Origin: Rhododendron vialii
Lineage: Eukaryota; Streptophyta; Magnoliopsida; Ericales; Ericaceae
DNA length: 64,000 nucleotides
Reading direction: 5' to 3'
Assembly (NCBI RefSeq): GCF_030253575.1
Contig: NC_080564.1
Location: 2,214,501-2,278,500, forward strand
A program made the translations under genes and the position numbers. Positions 62,030-64,000 of this stretch are shown here, one piece after another (positions within the stretch are counted from its first letter, which is position 1; each line of letters opens with the position of its first letter). The notes below the pieces were generated by a model that was not told the DNA's origin, did not search any database, and was given only the letters and a program-made list of their open reading frames with translations.

Positions 62030-62400
62030 CTGCGGCTAAGTTCGGCTAAAGATTTTTTTGGGTTTTTTCTTGTTTGGTTTTAATTCAATTTTTTTTTTCG
62101 TGTTTGTTATTTTTGCGCCTATCTTTTCTGAATTATTGATTCGTCTTGTCAGAACGAATCGGAAAAGAAAAAAAAAAATAATTTTATGCAAATAATTTTT
62201 AAAAATATCCAAGATGAAGCCCAAAAAACTAGCATTTTAGATTCGAATCGTCATGACGAAGCAATAATCCTCCAAAAATTGACGCAAAATTAACAAATGC
62301 GAAAAATTGAATAAGAATCCTCAAAAAATTGACACAAAATTAACAAATACTAAAAAAATTAATAAGGACAAAATAATCTATTTGGATTCTTAGGCCAAAA
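62030..62400. mobile_element. AT-rich foldback, TTGACGCAAAATTAACAAATGC copy
   Basis: The motif ATTGACGCAAAATTAACAAA occurs at about 62279 and, as ATTGACACAAAATTAACAAA, at about 62329. TTCGGCTAAG / CTTAGGCC-like ends and a T-rich left half suggest a decayed palindrome. Confidence 0.5.
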
Positions 62401-62649
62401 TAGGCCTTAGCCTAAGACTTTTGTCTCCAAAAATTTTCGTACACATTCACACTCCCTTTTTTGATTTTCACTCTCTTTTTTATTTTTTAGTGTCAAAGTG
62501 TATATATATATTTGCTAAAAGAACAAAAAAAAAAGTGTAGAAATAAAAAAGGGGTGTGAAAATCATTTTCAAAAAAAAAAATGTGAAAGGGAAATTTCGT
62601 CATATGTATAGTAATATGATATATAAGGGAACTAAAAGGGAATAGAGTT

Positions 62650-63268
62650 AGGGTATTCACAATGCTATAATAAAAAATTGATAATCAAAAATTGTCACAT
62701 CAGCTTTTGATTATTCATTTAAGATATTGCTAAGGTTAGCAATGTATATGTTTACAATGGCATAATCAAAATTGGATAACTAAAACTTGTCACATCATCT
62801 TTTTAAACTATAAAAACCAAAAACTGTGAACAATAGAAAATAATTTTTTTTTAAAATAATTTTGAAACTAATAAAAACTATTTACTAGAAATATGGAAAA
62901 TAGTTTTTGAAACTTTTTTTTGGAAAAAAACTATTTTTAAAAAACTGTTTTCTAAAAAAAATATTTTTTCATAAAATATTTTTTTTCCGAAAATATTGTT
63001 CGAAGAGAGAGAGAGAGAGAGAGAGAGAGGGAAGAGAGATAGAACATTTTTGTATAATGATTAATTGGTATATTTGATTGAGAATACGTATGGTTTATTA
63101 AATTTGGTTATTGTCAAAATGTTGTTAGTTTTGATTATTCAAAACCAAAATTTTGATTATTTCTAAGGAGGTTATTAAGTTTAATTATAGCATTGTGAGT
63201 CATATTTTATACAAACATTGATAACTTTAAAAAAAATTTATTTTTTATTATAGTATTGTGGATACTCT
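62650..63268. mobile_element. MITE related to the SEC5 intron 19 element
   Basis: GGGTATTCACAATGCTATAA at the left and TTATAGTATTGTGGATACTC at the right are inverted. The interior has CACATCAGCTTTTGATTAT, as in the 38231-38661 copy, and a GA microsatellite at about 63003-63029. Confidence 0.6.
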
Positions 63269-63339
63269 TTTGGGTTAACTTGGAGAGTTAAGGGGAAGTT
63301 AAACAGTAAAGATAGGAGTACAACAACTGCGTACAGATC

Positions 63340-63655
63340 TCTATTGCGTTCGTTTTGGGTCTCACAAAGATGATTGGAACTGCTCATTTTGTTCAAAATA
63401 TTTTGTTTAGGTTCCTGTAAAAAATCATCTCAGTCCGATATCGGTAAGCGCAATTACTAATCATCCAACTTTGGTTTAAAATTTAGCCTAAATTCTGAAG
63501 CAAAGTTAGATGATTCGTAAGCGTCATTTCCGATATCGAATTGAGATAATTTTTTACGGGAATCCTAAAAAAAATATTTTGAACAAAATTAGCGGCTCCG
63601 ATCATCTGTGCAGGACCCACGACTGGCACAAAAGAAATCTATACACGACTGTTGT
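63340..63655. mobile_element. Full palindromic copy of GATCGGAGCCGCTC family
   Basis: Left arm: CTCACAAAGATGATTGGAAC, TCATTTTGTTCAAAATATTT and CCGATATCGG. The right arm is inverted: CCGATATCG, ATATTTTGAACAAAATTAGC and GGCTCCGATCATCTGTG. Both arms are present, unlike the copy at 16885. Confidence 0.75.
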
Positions 63656-63679
63656 ACAGCCTTTGTTGTACTTGTAGCA

Positions 63680-63815
63680 GAACTCGAAGTGAAAAGAGAG
63701 GGAGAGTGGAAAACGTGGCAGGTTTTGTAGAGTGGGGCAGAGTACATTCGAAGTTACGTAAAAGAGAGCGAGAGTGGGTAACGTGGCAGGTTTTGGAGGA
63801 TGGGGCAGAGAGAGT
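63680..63815. repeat. Imperfect tandem duplication, about 76-bp unit
   Basis: GGGAGAGTGGAAAACGTGGC and GCGAGAGTGGGTAACGTGGC, each followed by AGGTTTTG-AG and TGGGGCAGAG. Confidence 0.75.
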
Positions 63816-63861
63816 TGCATAGAGGATCTGCGTCAGAAATTGACGCACAATTATTGAATAC

Positions 63862-64000
63862 TACTCATTTCGTCCTGTTTGTCTCCTTTTCAACTTTTTT
63901 AGAACTTTTGACTTTTAAAAAAATTATCTATAATTTTAAATTCATAATATTTTTAATGTGCAATATAAATTTTATTTGGTAGATCTCAATTAATTTTATT
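63862..64000. mobile_element. Probable Stowaway MITE cut by window end
   Basis: TACTCATTTCGTCCTGTTTG and the interior (TTATTTGGTAGATCTCAATT) resemble the left arm of the Stowaways in GST intron 2. Confidence 0.5.

Overview
The window is nuclear DNA from a flowering plant, most likely a eudicot. Genes are split by GT-AG introns of up to several kilobases, intergenic DNA is AT-rich, and the space between exons is crowded with small non-autonomous transposons, SINE-like elements and CT/GA microsatellites. I cannot name the species. No prokaryotic, plastid or viral gene was recognised.

Layout from left to right. The 3' end of a PRAF/RCC1-FYVE type gene with a C-terminal BRX domain lies on the + strand (829-3280). 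A six-exon NAC transcription factor of 633 residues with a hydrophobic, probably membrane-anchoring C-terminus follows (7197-12076). At 13133-15346 is what looks like a non-coding snoRNA locus: a promoter with Site II, telo-box and TATA elements, followed by three related box C/D snoRNAs and a truncated fourth. A 17-18.4 kb repeat island holds a solo LTR with a perfect target duplication nested in a MITE. The exocyst subunit gene SEC5 covers 20573-40121 with 21 exons reconstructed (1103 residues). Convergent to it on the - strand is an SDG40-like SET-domain methyltransferase of six exons (41114-44848, 507 residues). A transposon-rich interval (44.9-50.5 kb) contains nested palindromes, a 302-bp tandem array and a segmental duplication that captures an empty Stowaway site. 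An intact phi-class glutathione S-transferase of the AN9/TT19-like type lies at 50990-55621, followed by a damaged tandem copy (58650-59608). The last 3.5 kb is mostly repeats plus one orphan exon-like segment on the - strand.

The genes do not form a pathway. They are ordinary neighbours: vesicle tethering (SEC5), protein methylation (SDG40-like), transcription (NAC), phosphoinositide/BRX signalling (PRAF-like) and flavonoid or xenobiotic handling (GST). The most interesting signal outside annotated proteins is the repeated C/D snoRNA locus, where the copies share a terminal stem and show a compensatory base-pair change in an internal hairpin.
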